Assembly (NCBI GenBank): GCA_900239685.1
Contig: OENT01000459.1
Coordinates: 49,306-113,305, forward strand
Reading direction: 5' to 3'
Length of the DNA: 64,000 nucleotides
DNA from: Rotaria macrura
Lineage: Eukaryota > Rotifera > Eurotatoria > Philodinida > Philodinidae
Below the pieces are notes generated by a model. That model saw only the letters and a list, made by a program, of their open reading frames with translations, was not told where the DNA came from and did no database searches. The position numbers were made by a program, and so were the translations under genes. Every line of letters starts with the position of its first letter. Position 1 is the stretch's first letter. Below are positions 62,893-64,000 of the stretch, one piece after another.

Positions 62893-64000
62893 CTAAAAGT
62901 ATAGAAAAGAAAATCAATCACATTCATGTAATTATCTTGTTCATGCGAAATCATTGATTTACATCGATTTCAAAAAGGAAGACAAAAGAAAAGTGTTCAT
63001 TTTCTTTCATCGTTCAAAGTGATTTGGTCTACTATATGCTTGCTAGTCGTTGGTTAAAACGTAAAGGACAAAGAATTTTATTGAGAGACATGTGTCAGAA
63101 AAGAGAAGATAAGAAAATTGTAATTTGTCAAGATTGAACTTCTTTATTTGTTCACACTTATAAGAAAATGATTTACCTTGACGGTATTATAGCTCGATGA
63201 TCACAGTTTAGCATAGGAATGAATATGTTCGTATACTGTCAACTCATGAAAGAACTGCTTCAGTCATCTATTTGCTTCATTGATCTTTCTGTGTACACAC
63301 TGATACTATTCATTCAAGGAGCAACACTCTATATTATGACAAATGCTGTTCATTTAAACTAAGAAGCAAAAAACGAACCGAATCGTTTGTTCTCAAATGG
63401 CATATCTAACTTCATGCGCGAAAGATCTTTGTTTGTTGTTATATTGAAGATCATATCAATTAACAACCTTCTTGCTATTCTATCGGTCTCATGAAATGTA
63501 CACCTAATCACCTTGGCCTTATATATACAAATGAATATTAAAAAAAAAAGACGACAAAACCAGTCTACGCTGGAATGAAGTAGAAAAGAGAAAATATTAA
63601 GGCGCCTGCAAACAAAGAATATGCATTAGCATATATTGAGGTATGACAGAAAAAATGAACCTGAGTAGATAAGGTAATCAACAATATATATATATATTCT
63701 CTCTATTTCAACAATTCATAAAAAGAAACATAGACTGTCTGCCTATTATTTTCAATGACCTTCAACGAATATATCAGGAGACATGAAATTCAAGAAGTAA
63801 ATGCCTCGATGAATGAAATCAAGAAGAATCTAAATCAATATTTTTCCATACATTTGCAAATCATCTAGTGTTCGATGAAATGAAATCTTTATTTTATGAT
63901 CACTATATGCGTTCTTTTTTCTCACTACTGTTACTTTTACATCAATTTTTCTCCAATATCAATCGCAAAACCTTGTCACCAATATTTAATAGGTACTACG
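62893..64000 (-). other. Upstream part of the giant gene, no exon resolved
   Basis: The exon starting at 62892 needs a phase-0 partner upstream. A GTAAAT donor near 63177 is the only attractive site, but the frame before it carries a nearby stop, so I did not call an exon. A 37-codon ORF near 63755-63870 (+) and a TA tract near 63683 are the other features. Confidence 0.4.

Noticed and set aside
63755-63870. 37-codon plus-strand ORF (MTFNEYIRRHE...)
   Set aside because: No splice context or homology and it runs against the gene expected here.

Overview
The window looks like nuclear DNA of a bdelloid rotifer (Rotaria/Adineta type; inferred from sequence character, no database used). It is AT-rich, most introns are 52-70 nt, and it carries a large membrane-anchored FG-GAP/VCBS repeat protein of the kind expanded in bdelloids, a decayed rhodopsin-like receptor and a broken Tc1/mariner element. 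All protein-coding genes are spliced, so I rebuilt exon chains by matching GT/AG sites, reading-frame phase and, for three enzymes or import components, homology to animal proteins.

Layout. 1-3849 (+): a 5'-truncated FG-GAP repeat protein with 20 repeat units. 4986-5609: a foldback (inverted-repeat) element. 5930-6489 (-): TOM22, the central receptor of the mitochondrial import pore. 6743-11017 (-): malonyl-CoA decarboxylase in 8 exons. 11277-11592: a second foldback. 13661-16131 (-): UDP-glucose 6-dehydrogenase in 10 exons. 18961-19891 (-): a seven-transmembrane receptor pseudogene with two nonsense codons and a frameshift. 19892-26962: gene-poor. 26963-28048 (+): a small secreted, probably surface-anchored Tyr/Gly-rich protein. 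28049-36161: gene-poor, with an odd GC-rich CAGGG hairpin and a possible decayed gene.

36162-62892 (-): a giant gene of at least 15 coding exons (3344 codons in the window, open at its 5' end). It encodes a largely disordered protein I could not assign to a family. Every junction is phase-compatible. Two adjacent exons share a diverged repeat of about 100-110 residues. An alternative first exon with its own ATG (42398-42509) would give a 1551-residue short form. Its introns hold a third foldback (48568-49182), a Tc1/mariner remnant (60272-61476) and a tRNA-like fragment (about 58827).

Functionally the conserved genes are housekeeping: malonyl-CoA turnover, UDP-glucuronate supply and mitochondrial import. 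The best candidates for something undescribed are the giant disordered-protein gene with its repeat module and internal promoter, and the three unrelated long-hairpin elements.
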